Below, in pieces: positions 9,054-15,556 of a DNA stretch of 64,000 nt (the first letter of the stretch is position 1; the number at the start of each line of letters is the position of its first letter). A program made the translations under genes and the position numbers. Origin of the DNA: Chitinophaga eiseniae. GTDB lineage: Bacteria > Bacteroidota > Bacteroidia > Chitinophagales > Chitinophagaceae. The DNA is taken from positions 124,001 to 188,000 of the forward strand of contig NZ_JABAHZ010000001.1 of NCBI RefSeq assembly GCF_012641265.1, read 5' to 3'. Under the pieces are notes generated by a model, which ran no database searches, was not told where the DNA came from, and worked only from the letters and a program-made list of their open reading frames with translations.

Positions 9054-10157
9054 TTATCCGGCAGCGTTTTCATCGCTGTTTTTTTGCTTTATCTTTCTTG
9101 CTTTTTTGTCTTTGGCTTCATCTCCCAGGAGGATGGCCCATGGCTGCATTTCCTCTATGTTCTCACAAATGATCTTAATGATGGCAATGGTAGGAATGGC
9201 GAGAAACATACCGGGAATGCCCCAGAGCATATTGCCCAATACCACGCCTATAATGGTAATAAGGGCATTGATTTTCACTTTGGAGCCTACAATGCTGGGA
9301 AACAATACATTGCTGTCGAAGATATGCACCAGGAACAAGGTAACGCCAGCTTGCAGGGCCTGGATGGGCGCGCCGGTTGACAGCGTAACCAGTATAATCA
9401 GGATCGCGGCGGAGAGTATACCTACGTAAGGAATAATATTGAAGATGGCCGCCATTACCCCTAGTAAAATGGCATATTTAATACCGAATATGAGGAACAG
9501 GACGGTGTTGAGAACCGCCACAATCACCATTTCTATCATTAATCCACCTACATAGCTTTTAATGATACTGCGGGTACTGCCGATTACCGTCAATAGCTTT
9601 CCGCGATGTTCTTCCTTGAAATTTTTTATCAGGAACTTTACCAGTAACCTCCGGTAGAAGAGAATAAAAAAAGCATACAGGAATACAAACACGATGAATA
9701 CCAGCAGGGAAGACAGCGACAGGAACGTTTGGCTGATAAAGCTGGTAGCGGTACCCAGGGTGCCCATCAGCGCCTTCTCCACATAACTCAGCTGGTCGCT
9801 GGAGTTAACATGAAATTTTTCGTTTACCCAGTCCTGGGTAGAGCTAACCACCAACAATAGTTTTTGCTGCAGGGTAGGGAAGTCCGAAATAAAGGCTTCC
9901 ATTTGTTTACCCAGCATGATCATGATCAACACGAGCACAATTATAAATAGCAGTACAGCGAGTATGGCGGCCATGCCCCTGGGTATCCGCCGTTTCTCCA
10001 GCCATTGGACTACAGGTAACAGCATGATGGCGATAAGGAGGGCAAACATCATGGGTACAATGATACCACTACCGATATGAGCCACATAAATAACCAGGAT
10101 AATGGATAACAGGGTAAAGGTGAGTCTTGCGCTGAAAGGCAGTTTAACCTCGTTCAT
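9054..10157 (-). CDS. AI-2E family transporter (YdiK/PerM-like permease)
   Basis: A 367-residue multi-spanning membrane protein of the AI-2E_transport (formerly UPF0118) family. About eight hydrophobic helices are visible, including a tandem N-terminal pair (TLLSIILVIYVAHIGSGIIVP and the next segment). A soluble loop of about 60 residues follows at 130-190. The conserved GxxxxIPYVG element (FNIIPYVGILSAAI) and the late VGSKVKINAL and LWGIPGMFLAIP motifs are all present. Members have been linked to autoinducer-2 export and to Na+(Li+)/H+ antiport; which applies here cannot be told. It appears monocistronic. The Lys/Glu-rich cytoplasmic tail (KDKKARKIKQKN) has no recognisable domain. Confidence 0.9.
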   Translation of the reverse strand: MNEVKLPFSARLTFTLLSIILVIYVAHIGSGIIVPMMFALLIAIMLLPVVQWLEKRRIPRGMAAILAVLLFIIVLVLIMIMLGKQMEAFISDFPTLQQKLLLVVSSTQDWVNEKFHVNSSDQLSYVEKALMGTLGTATSFISQTFLSLSSLLVFIVFVFLYAFFILFYRRLLVKFLIKNFKEEHRGKLLTVIGSTRSIIKSYVGGLMIEMVIVAVLNTVLFLIFGIKYAILLGVMAAIFNIIPYVGILSAAILIILVTLSTGAPIQALQAGVTLFLVHIFDSNVLFPSIVGSKVKINALITIIGVVLGNMLWGIPGMFLAIPTIAIIKIICENIEEMQPWAILLGDEAKDKKARKIKQKNSDENAAG

Positions 10158-10173
10158 AGATGCGTACTTTTAT

Positions 10174-10181
10174 CAAAGATA
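10174..10181 (-). promoter_or_regulatory. Putative -7 element of the AI-2E transporter gene
   Basis: The minus strand reads TATCTTTG, an exact TAnnTTTG match, 16 nt upstream of the ATG at 10157. No clear -33 box was found. Confidence 0.45.
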
Positions 10182-10218
10182 TTAAAAATCAACGTGTATA
10201 ACATTAGAATTGCTATTA

Positions 10219-10226
10219 TACATTTG
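10219..10226 (+). promoter_or_regulatory. Putative -7 element of the GH20-like gene
   Basis: TACATTTG matches TAnnTTTG exactly. Transcription would start near 10232, giving a leader of about 65 nt before the ATG at 10299. This supports that ATG over the in-frame ATG at 10194, which lies upstream of the element. Confidence 0.45.
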
Positions 10227-10298
10227 TTTGGCCCAAATGGTTGCAGAACATCCCGGCATTCCTTAATTTACTGCATTCCTGAAAAATTTTTATCACTT

Positions 10299-11384
10299 AT
10301 GAAAAAACTGTTTGCCCTTTTCCTGCTGTTTGCCGCCAGTATTTCCTTTTCTTTTGCAACACCGCCACCAGCCGACACGCTGCCTGTTCGCGGTTTTTGT
10401 ATAGCGGCTCCCCGGTCGGCGGGACTGCCGGCTTTCCTGAAATTTATAGCAACTGAGCTGGCGCCCCGCCATATCAATACGCTGGTGCTCCGGGTGGATT
10501 TCAATTACGAGTTCAAGTCGCATCCTGAATTGCGCGACCCGGGCGCCTTAACGGAAGCAGAAGTAAAGCAGGTGGTACAGACCTGCCGCGCACACCAGAT
10601 ACGGCTTATTCCGCAGATTAATTTGCTCGGGCATCAGTCCTGGGCAGGTACCACTAACAACTTGCTGAAGATATATCCTGATTTTGATGAAACGCCCTGG
10701 GTAAAGATGCCTGCCAAATATGAATGGCCCAATGCAGATGGGTTGTATTGCAAGAGTTATTGCCCGCTGCATCCGGGTGTTCATAAAATAGTATTTGAGT
10801 TGGTAGATGAGATCTGTGATGTGTTTGAATCCACCGCTTTTCATGCCGGTATGGACGAAGTATTTTATATCGGTGAAGAGAAGTGTCCCCGCTGCGGCGG
10901 GCGGGATAAGGCAGAATTATTTGCCGGAGAAGTATGGACGCTGCGCAATCACCTGGCCGGAAAACAGCGTACGTTATGGATTTGGGGCGATCGCCTGCTG
11001 GATGGCAAAACCACGGGACTGGGGGCCTGGGAGGCAAGCATGAATAACACTGCCAGGGCGGTAGACCTGGTGCCAAAAGATATTATGATCTGCGACTGGC
11101 ATTATGAGCGTCCTGATAAAACGCCTGTCTATTTTGCAATGAAAGGATTGTCTGTGATTACCTGTCCCTGGCGGATGCCAGCCAATGCGAAGTTGCAACT
11201 GAAAGACATGAATGATTTCAGGGCTACAGCTACTAAGGACATGAAGGCGCGTTACCAGGGAATGATGCAGACGGTGTGGTCGGATGCCGATAGTTTTCTC
11301 GCCGAATTTTATGGTACCGGCAAGCCTCAGAAAGACCTGGAACATACCAGCGCCAATTGTTTCCGGGCGGTTTTTGAGAAGTAA
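10299..11384 (+). CDS. GH20-like glycosidase (beta-N-acetylhexosaminidase fold), exported
   Basis: The frame is open from 10194, but the ATG at 10299 gives a proper signal peptide (KKLFALFLLFAASISFSFA) and lies downstream of the promoter, so I start there (361 residues). The mature part is a single TIM-barrel-like domain. It has the GH20 hallmark Asp-Glu pair at D186-E187 (HAGMDEVF), preceded by QINLLGHQSW and followed by WIWGDRLLDG. Canonical hexosaminidases also have an N-terminal GH20b domain, which is missing, so this is a short catalytic-domain-only form. It probably hydrolyses terminal GlcNAc or GalNAc in the periplasm or outside the cell, but the activity is unproven. A Cys pair (CPRC, near residue 194) sits next to the active site. 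Confidence 0.78.
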   Translation: MKKLFALFLLFAASISFSFATPPPADTLPVRGFCIAAPRSAGLPAFLKFIATELAPRHINTLVLRVDFNYEFKSHPELRDPGALTEAEVKQVVQTCRAHQIRLIPQINLLGHQSWAGTTNNLLKIYPDFDETPWVKMPAKYEWPNADGLYCKSYCPLHPGVHKIVFELVDEICDVFESTAFHAGMDEVFYIGEEKCPRCGGRDKAELFAGEVWTLRNHLAGKQRTLWIWGDRLLDGKTTGLGAWEASMNNTARAVDLVPKDIMICDWHYERPDKTPVYFAMKGLSVITCPWRMPANAKLQLKDMNDFRATATKDMKARYQGMMQTVWSDADSFLAEFYGTGKPQKDLEHTSANCFRAVFEK

Positions 11385-11395
11385 GAAAAATAATC

Positions 11396-11454
11396 AATGG
11401 ATGTTCCCGGAGAGAGGTACCGCAGCCTGGGGGGCATCGCGGGGAACATCCATT
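11396..11454. repeat. Long perfect inverted repeat between convergent genes
   Basis: Thirteen-base arms (AATGGATGTTCCC at 11396-11408; its complement at 11442-11454) enclose a 33-nt GC-rich loop. It lies between the GH20-like gene and the convergent AraC gene. There is no T run after either arm, so it is not a standard intrinsic terminator, although it could end transcription from both sides as a stable hairpin. Confidence 0.6.
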
Positions 11455-11464
11455 TGCCATTTAC

Positions 11465-12385
11465 TCAGTAATGTTTCTTCAGCTGCGGTATATATATTTC
11501 GGAATTGCTGGGACCGTTCATGGAGATGAAAAAGTGATTGCCGCTCATTTTGAATACGCCTTCCTTACAGTTCATGCTGATGAAATTATACATCGGCACA
11601 CCGGCGGTGGCAAAGTCCATGGGTACGGGCAGTTTCAGGTAGTTGCCACCTGTAAATCTTTTAGTCATCAGGTAGCCGAAGTTTTGCTGTAACTGTATAT
11701 GCGCTGCAATGGCCGGTACGGGGATCAGTATGCCGGCAAACATGGATAGCCGCTCATAGTTAGTCACTGGTACGGCGTCGAGTGTACCGGTAATAATCCT
11801 GCTTTGTGGCAGATCGTATAAGGTCTGCATCTTCTTAAACAGGTTATAGTACTGGGTCATCCTGGCAATCATTTCCGCTACGGGGTCTTGTCCCCGTGAA
11901 ATGAGAGAGTAGTACAGGATGCTGTCCGGCAGCTTTACCTTTTCGCAACGTTCGTAGTTAAACAGACCGTTGAAGGCATCGGGGCCAAGAGCGGCCGTAA
12001 TAGACTCCGTTATCTGCAAGGTTCTCTTTTCGTTGGGAAGAATAATGATTTGCCGGAAATCTTTTGGGCTTTCTTTAAAATGTTGTTTGAACGCCTTGCT
12101 AAATGCCGCTGTAGTAGCGTATCCGCACAGGTCACTTATTTCACCGATATTATACCCGCTATGCCGGAGCAATCCCGCGGCCAGTTCCAGCCGGTGGCGT
12201 TTTACATAATGCCAGAAGGGTTCGCCCATGTACTGCGCGAAGTTGTGATAGAAATAAGAATAAGAAATACCCAGTCTGTCGGAAACATCTTTAATACTAA
12301 ATGGATCGCCTACATGATCATCTGCATAGGATAGCCCCTGTAGGGCAAAATTCTCAATTTGTTCTCTGGTTATAAGGGAAGCCAT
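11465..12385 (-). CDS. AraC-family regulator with C-terminal effector-binding domain
   Basis: A 306-residue transcription factor with the AraC DNA-binding domain at the N-terminus (about 10-107). Both helix-turn-helix units are visible (SIKDVSDRLGISYSYFYHNF and IGEISDLCGYATTAAFSKAFK). The remainder (about 150-305) resembles a GyrI/SOUL-like small-molecule-binding module, the layout of the Rob-type subgroup. It would sense a ligand with the C-terminal part and act on nearby promoters. Repeated AACATGTAA-type sequences in the 437-bp upstream gap are candidate binding sites, which would mean autoregulation. The target genes are not identifiable. Confidence 0.87.
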   Translation of the reverse strand: MASLITREQIENFALQGLSYADDHVGDPFSIKDVSDRLGISYSYFYHNFAQYMGEPFWHYVKRHRLELAAGLLRHSGYNIGEISDLCGYATTAAFSKAFKQHFKESPKDFRQIIILPNEKRTLQITESITAALGPDAFNGLFNYERCEKVKLPDSILYYSLISRGQDPVAEMIARMTQYYNLFKKMQTLYDLPQSRIITGTLDAVPVTNYERLSMFAGILIPVPAIAAHIQLQQNFGYLMTKRFTGGNYLKLPVPMDFATAGVPMYNFISMNCKEGVFKMSGNHFFISMNGPSNSEIYIPQLKKHY

Positions 12386-12822
12386 AAAATAATACGGGAT
12401 TTTAGGAATTCACCGGATGCGAACATGTAAATTTTATCGTAAATCAGCTTTTATCAACATGAACATTATATCTAATTTAATCTCTTTTGAGATGTTCCAA
12501 CATGTAATTTTAAAAATCATTTCAAGATATTAATTATCAATATAATATGAATATTTTTTTTAAAGTATTTGAACGGAATGCGGGTGTTTGTTGCCACCCG
12601 GGGCAATTTTTTTAAAAAAAAAGCTGAAATGGACAAATCGTTCTGAAAGTGATTGAATAACTTTAAAAGTGCGTCATGTAAACAGCTCCAACCAGGTTTT
12701 TCAGTTCGGATTTTATTGAGTTTATCATATTTGTCCTATCAATCCTGTTATGGAGTTGCGGAAATCGCAACGCCATTTGGAAGATTTATAACATGGCTCC
12801 CGTAGTATAATTGTATTTAACC
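12386..12822. promoter_or_regulatory. AT-rich regulatory gap between AraC regulator and small membrane protein
   Basis: This 437-bp divergent gap has no credible gene. It holds two near-identical direct repeats (AACATGTAAATTTTA at 12422-12436 and AACATGTAATTTTA at 12499-12512) and a related CAACATGAACATT near 12455. The second copy overlaps a small palindrome, ATGTT-CC-AACAT (12492-12503). A near-consensus -7 box CATATTTG (12726-12733) and a short hairpin GTTGCG/CGCAAC (12755-12771) precede the rightward gene. The repeats are plausible AraC operator half-sites. Confidence 0.4.
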
Positions 12823-13062
12823 ATGATACTTGTCATTATTACTTTCCTGTTGCTGTTGTTGTTTCTCGGTTGGGCTTTATTGTTCCGCCATTTCAGGGCC
12901 TTACAGGTTGCCAATATCAATATTGTAAGGCAGGAGCAGAAGGAGGCTTCGCTGTTGTATCAGTTGCACGAAATCAAGAAGAAAAATCATCAGCTGGAGG
13001 AAAAGCTCCGTGAGGTACAGTATGAGCTCTATCACGAGAAACAGAAAGCAGCTCATCGCTGA
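12823..13062 (+). CDS. Small single-pass membrane protein with coiled coil
   Basis: A 79-residue protein from the ATG at 12823; a TTG four codons upstream is less likely. One transmembrane helix (residues 1-23, ILVIITFLLLLLFLGWALLF) is followed by a charged helix of about 50 residues with heptad-like spacing (LHEIKKKNHQLEEKLREVQYELY), so a membrane-anchored coiled coil is expected. I do not recognise a family. It resembles DivIC/FtsL- or LapA-like small proteins in layout only. It is followed 56 nt later by the DsrE-like gene. Confidence 0.6.
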   Translation: MILVIITFLLLLLFLGWALLFRHFRALQVANINIVRQEQKEASLLYQLHEIKKKNHQLEEKLREVQYELYHEKQKAAHR

Positions 13063-13105
13063 GAGAACATCCACCTTTTTACTTTCCATTTTGCCGATAT
13101 TTGGG

Positions 13106-13113
13106 TAGGTTTG
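13106..13113 (+). promoter_or_regulatory. -7-like element abutting the DsrE-like start codon
   Basis: TAGGTTTG matches TAnnTTTG exactly and ends five bases before the ATG at 13119. If used, the transcript would begin at or next to the ATG (leaderless). A weaker box GATATTTG lies at 13097-13104. Confidence 0.3.
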
Positions 13114-13118
13114 TTGCC

Positions 13119-13466
13119 ATGAAAGTCGTTTTCCAGATTACGTCCGGTGATGCCGATGTACAGTTATCCATGTTAGGGCAGCTCCATAACCTGCTAACTC
13201 AGGCAGCTATTGAGCAAACGCCGCTTGATGTGGAGGTAGTAGTACATGGACAGGCCTGGAACCTGTTGTTACCCGCCGCCAATCCCCTGGCGGAGAAAGT
13301 CCGGCTACTGCAGGAAAGGGCCGTATTATTTATTGTTTGTGCCAATACCCTCCGTGGCCGGGAAATGCAATTAACAGATCTGCTGCCTGGAATATCCCTG
13401 GTACCCGCAGCTATCTTTCACCTGGTAAAACGCCAACAAGAAGGCTGGGCCTATATCAGATGTTAG
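13119..13466 (+). CDS. DsrE/DsrF-like family protein
   Basis: A 115-residue protein from the ATG at 13119; a TTG at 13101 would add six residues but overlaps a promoter-like box. The sequence fits the DsrE fold: opening strand KVVFQITSGDADV, then a helix, LDVEVVVHGQAWNLL, a middle strand VLFIVCANTLRG and a C-terminal helix with LVPAAIFHLVKRQQEGWAYI. Cys84, in the VCANTL position, matches the site of the sulfur-relay cysteine in many DsrE-like proteins. These proteins take part in sulfur transfer or have unknown functions; no sulfur-pathway gene is nearby, so the role is open. Confidence 0.72.
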   Translation: MKVVFQITSGDADVQLSMLGQLHNLLTQAAIEQTPLDVEVVVHGQAWNLLLPAANPLAEKVRLLQERAVLFIVCANTLRGREMQLTDLLPGISLVPAAIFHLVKRQQEGWAYIRC

Positions 13467-13602
13467 TTTAGCGATTTATTACTTTAATTGTTTATTAGTT
13501 AATTACTTTATTAGTTTATTTTTACATTTTTAAAGACCCTGTGGGTATATGTGGAGAAGTATTGAAGCGGGCAGCAAATAAAAATTGTAGAATTAGCGTT
13601 TA

Positions 13603-14517
13603 ATGGAATCAAATCGGACTAACCTCTTAAACTTTTATACTTTGAAATTCACAAAATCTACCGGAATACTCTTGTTGTTGACGGCGATCCCCTTTTTCAG
13701 CTTTGCACAGGACTGGCACGTGGGCGCTTTTGCAGGCATCAGTAATTACAGCGGAGATCTGACACAACAACGGGTGGATATGAAATACACCCGGCCGGCA
13801 CTTGGATTGTTAGTGCGAAAAGATATCAACCGTTATCTCAGCGTGCGTGGCGCTTTTACCTGGGGAATCGCTACAGGTGCAGATAGTACCAACACCTCGC
13901 CCGCATTGAAAGCCCGTAACCTTAGTTTCCGTACCAATATTTTTGAAGGAAGCCTGATTGGTGAAATCAACTTTTTTGACCTGGATGAAAAAGGCTTTAC
14001 TCCCTACGTATTTGTAGGTGTAGGCGCCTTTGGTTTTGATCCTACCGCCAAAGACCAGTCGGGCAACCAGGTGCGCCTGCGGCCACTGGGCACGGAAGGG
14101 CAGGGGTTACCCCAATATCCCAGCCGTAAGCCGTACGATCTTTTAACTGTTTCCTTTCCTTTCGGCGCCGGTCTTAAAGCCAATCTGAATGAAAAATGGA
14201 CGCTCGGATTCGAAATTGGATTGCGTCCTACACTCACCGACTACCTGGATGATGTAAGTACCAATTATGTTGATAAAAACACGTTGCTGACTTATCGTGG
14301 CCAGAAAGCTGTAGACATGGCCTATCGCGGCGATGAAGTAACGGGGAAAGGCACTACGCCAGGTACTTATCCGGCAGATGGCACTATCCGCGGTTCTGAT
14401 AAGCACAAGGACTGGTATGCCTTTTCAGGGTTTACAATTACCTATCGCCTCGGCAGTGGCTCTGGTTCCGGATGGGGTAAGCAAAAAGCTACCCGCTGCC
14501 CTGTACTGCGTCCATAA
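13603..14517 (+). CDS. Outer-membrane beta-barrel protein (DUF6089-like)
   Basis: A 304-residue exported protein. The signal peptide is preceded by a somewhat long basic n-region and ends near residue 35 (LLLLTAIPFFSFAQ). The mature part opens with DWHVGAFAGISNYSGDL, typical of the DUF6089 outer-membrane proteins of Bacteroidota. Alternating amphipathic strands follow (TPYVFVGVGAFGF, KWTLGFEIGLRPTLTDYLDDVST). The last strand (WYAFSGFTITYRLG) is followed by a short Gly/Ser and basic tail. Function unknown; probably a small structural barrel. It stands alone between a gap of about 130 bp and a clear terminator. Confidence 0.8.
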   Translation: MESNRTNLLNFYTLKFTKSTGILLLLTAIPFFSFAQDWHVGAFAGISNYSGDLTQQRVDMKYTRPALGLLVRKDINRYLSVRGAFTWGIATGADSTNTSPALKARNLSFRTNIFEGSLIGEINFFDLDEKGFTPYVFVGVGAFGFDPTAKDQSGNQVRLRPLGTEGQGLPQYPSRKPYDLLTVSFPFGAGLKANLNEKWTLGFEIGLRPTLTDYLDDVSTNYVDKNTLLTYRGQKAVDMAYRGDEVTGKGTTPGTYPADGTIRGSDKHKDWYAFSGFTITYRLGSGSGSGWGKQKATRCPVLRP

Positions 14518-14549
14518 CAGCGCATTTAACCTTTTATTGTCTCCATATA

Positions 14550-14577
14550 ATCCCGGCCATATGCCGGGATTTTTTTA
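14550..14577 (+). terminator. Rho-independent terminator after the DUF6089-like gene
   Basis: An 8-bp stem (ATCCCGGC at 14550-14557 with GCCGGGAT at 14563-14570) with a 5-nt loop is followed by six further T residues. Confidence 0.9.
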
Positions 14578-14740
14578 TTGGCATAGTTGTTGAATTTAGA
14601 AGTTTAAACAGGTATCAATGCAGCCACCAGCTTATAGCGGATGGCATTAACAGAAATCGCGGAGAGAGTATGAAATCAACAGCCGCAGAAAAATAAGTTG
14701 GTGTGCAACGACCTGTTATAGCGAACAAAAAAAAAGTGCC

Positions 14741-15067
14741 ATGAAGAAGTTTTTGTATTTAGCTTCAGTGATATTGACGGTGGGTAGCATGAGCCTTTTT
14801 GCACAGCACAGGCCTCCAGCTCCGCCACTGCCGCCAAGGCCACCGGTACCCGGGCATTTCCCGCATCCGCCGGTTCCGCCTCATCCGCCGTTGCCGCCGC
14901 ATTTCAGGCATCCGCCGCATCCACCACATCCGCCCGGACCGCCACGCCGGCATCATCACAGGCACTATAGACCACATCGGCATTACCACCGATATAGCTA
15001 TGTGAGCTACCCGGGAGCCACCTACGTTGTGAATAGCGCTCACCTGAACTTATATCAGCTTTCGTAA
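14741..15067 (+). CDS. Exported Pro/His-rich low-complexity protein
   Basis: A 108-residue protein with a clear signal peptide (residues 1-21, LYLASVILTVGSMSLFAQ). Residues 22-68 are almost entirely Pro, His, Arg and Leu in a loose P-x-P-P / HPP-H repeat. A second block (69-85) is His/Arg/Tyr-rich. The short tail SYVSYPGATYVVNSAHLNLYQLS is ordinary. No family is recognised. The His density suggests metal binding, and polyproline II structure is likely, but both are inferences. It sits next to another small exported low-complexity protein with the same strand and layout. Confidence 0.6.
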   Translation: MKKFLYLASVILTVGSMSLFAQHRPPAPPLPPRPPVPGHFPHPPVPPHPPLPPHFRHPPHPPHPPGPPRRHHHRHYRPHRHYHRYSYVSYPGATYVVNSAHLNLYQLS

Positions 15068-15123
15068 AAAATAACATCACAATTTTTATTTGCCAACCAA
15101 TCTTGAACTAAAAACCAAACAAC

Positions 15124-15450
15124 ATGAAAAAAGTAATGCTGATGATGCTGCTGATAGCTGGTACAGTGTTTACCGCTTCCGCTCAAAGAGGATGGGGTCA
15201 TGACAGGGGCCGCGGACATGGCCGCTGGGAGCGCGAAAGATGCGACCGTGACGATGACAGATGGGAACGTAGAAGGGAATGTCGCCGCGACTGGGATGAC
15301 GATGAGTGTTACCGCCCAAGAAGAAGGGTGGTATATGCCGAACCCGCTTACTACCCTGTAGTACCTGTACCGGTGCCAGTACCCGCTCCGCGCTATTACC
15401 CCTCCAGGCCCAGAGCCGTATTCCACGCAGGAGTTACCATCGTGAACTGA
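15124..15450 (+). CDS. Exported Arg/Asp-rich low-complexity protein
   Basis: A 108-residue protein with a signal peptide (residues 1-20, MLMMLLIAGTVFTASAQ). Residues 21-70 mix Arg, Asp, Glu, Trp and three to four Cys (RCDRDDDRW, RRECRRDWDDDECYRPRRR). A Tyr/Pro/Val stretch follows (VVPVPVPVPAPRYYP). The C-terminus FHAGVTIVN is hydrophobic. No family is recognised. The polyampholyte block would be disordered or could scaffold on surfaces or polysaccharides. It starts 56 nt after the Pro/His-rich gene and ends at a terminator, so the two probably form a small operon. Confidence 0.6.
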   Translation: MKKVMLMMLLIAGTVFTASAQRGWGHDRGRGHGRWERERCDRDDDRWERRRECRRDWDDDECYRPRRRVVYAEPAYYPVVPVPVPVPAPRYYPSRPRAVFHAGVTIVN

Positions 15451-15474
15451 TAACTGAAAATGGAATAAATGAGA

Positions 15475-15508
15475 TGCCTCCCATTATTTAAGTGGGGGGC
15501 ATTTTTTA
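15475..15508 (+). terminator. Rho-independent terminator after the small exported proteins
   Basis: An 8-bp stem (TGCCTCCC at 15475-15482 with GGGGGGCA at 15494-15501, including one G-T pair) is followed by a run of T. Confidence 0.85.
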
Positions 15509-15525
15509 TTGCGGTGCGGGATGGT

Positions 15526-15533
15526 TACTTTTG
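15526..15533 (+). promoter_or_regulatory. Putative -7 element of the UbiD-family gene
   Basis: TACTTTTG matches TAnnTTTG exactly, 23 nt before the ATG at 15557 and directly after the upstream terminator. Confidence 0.45.
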
Positions 15534-15556
15534 TTGATTGGTAATACGAATCGATC

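Noticed and set aside
10194-10298. Upstream extension of the GH20-like protein
   Set aside because: It would place 35 residues before a complete signal peptide, and a consensus -7 box lies inside it.
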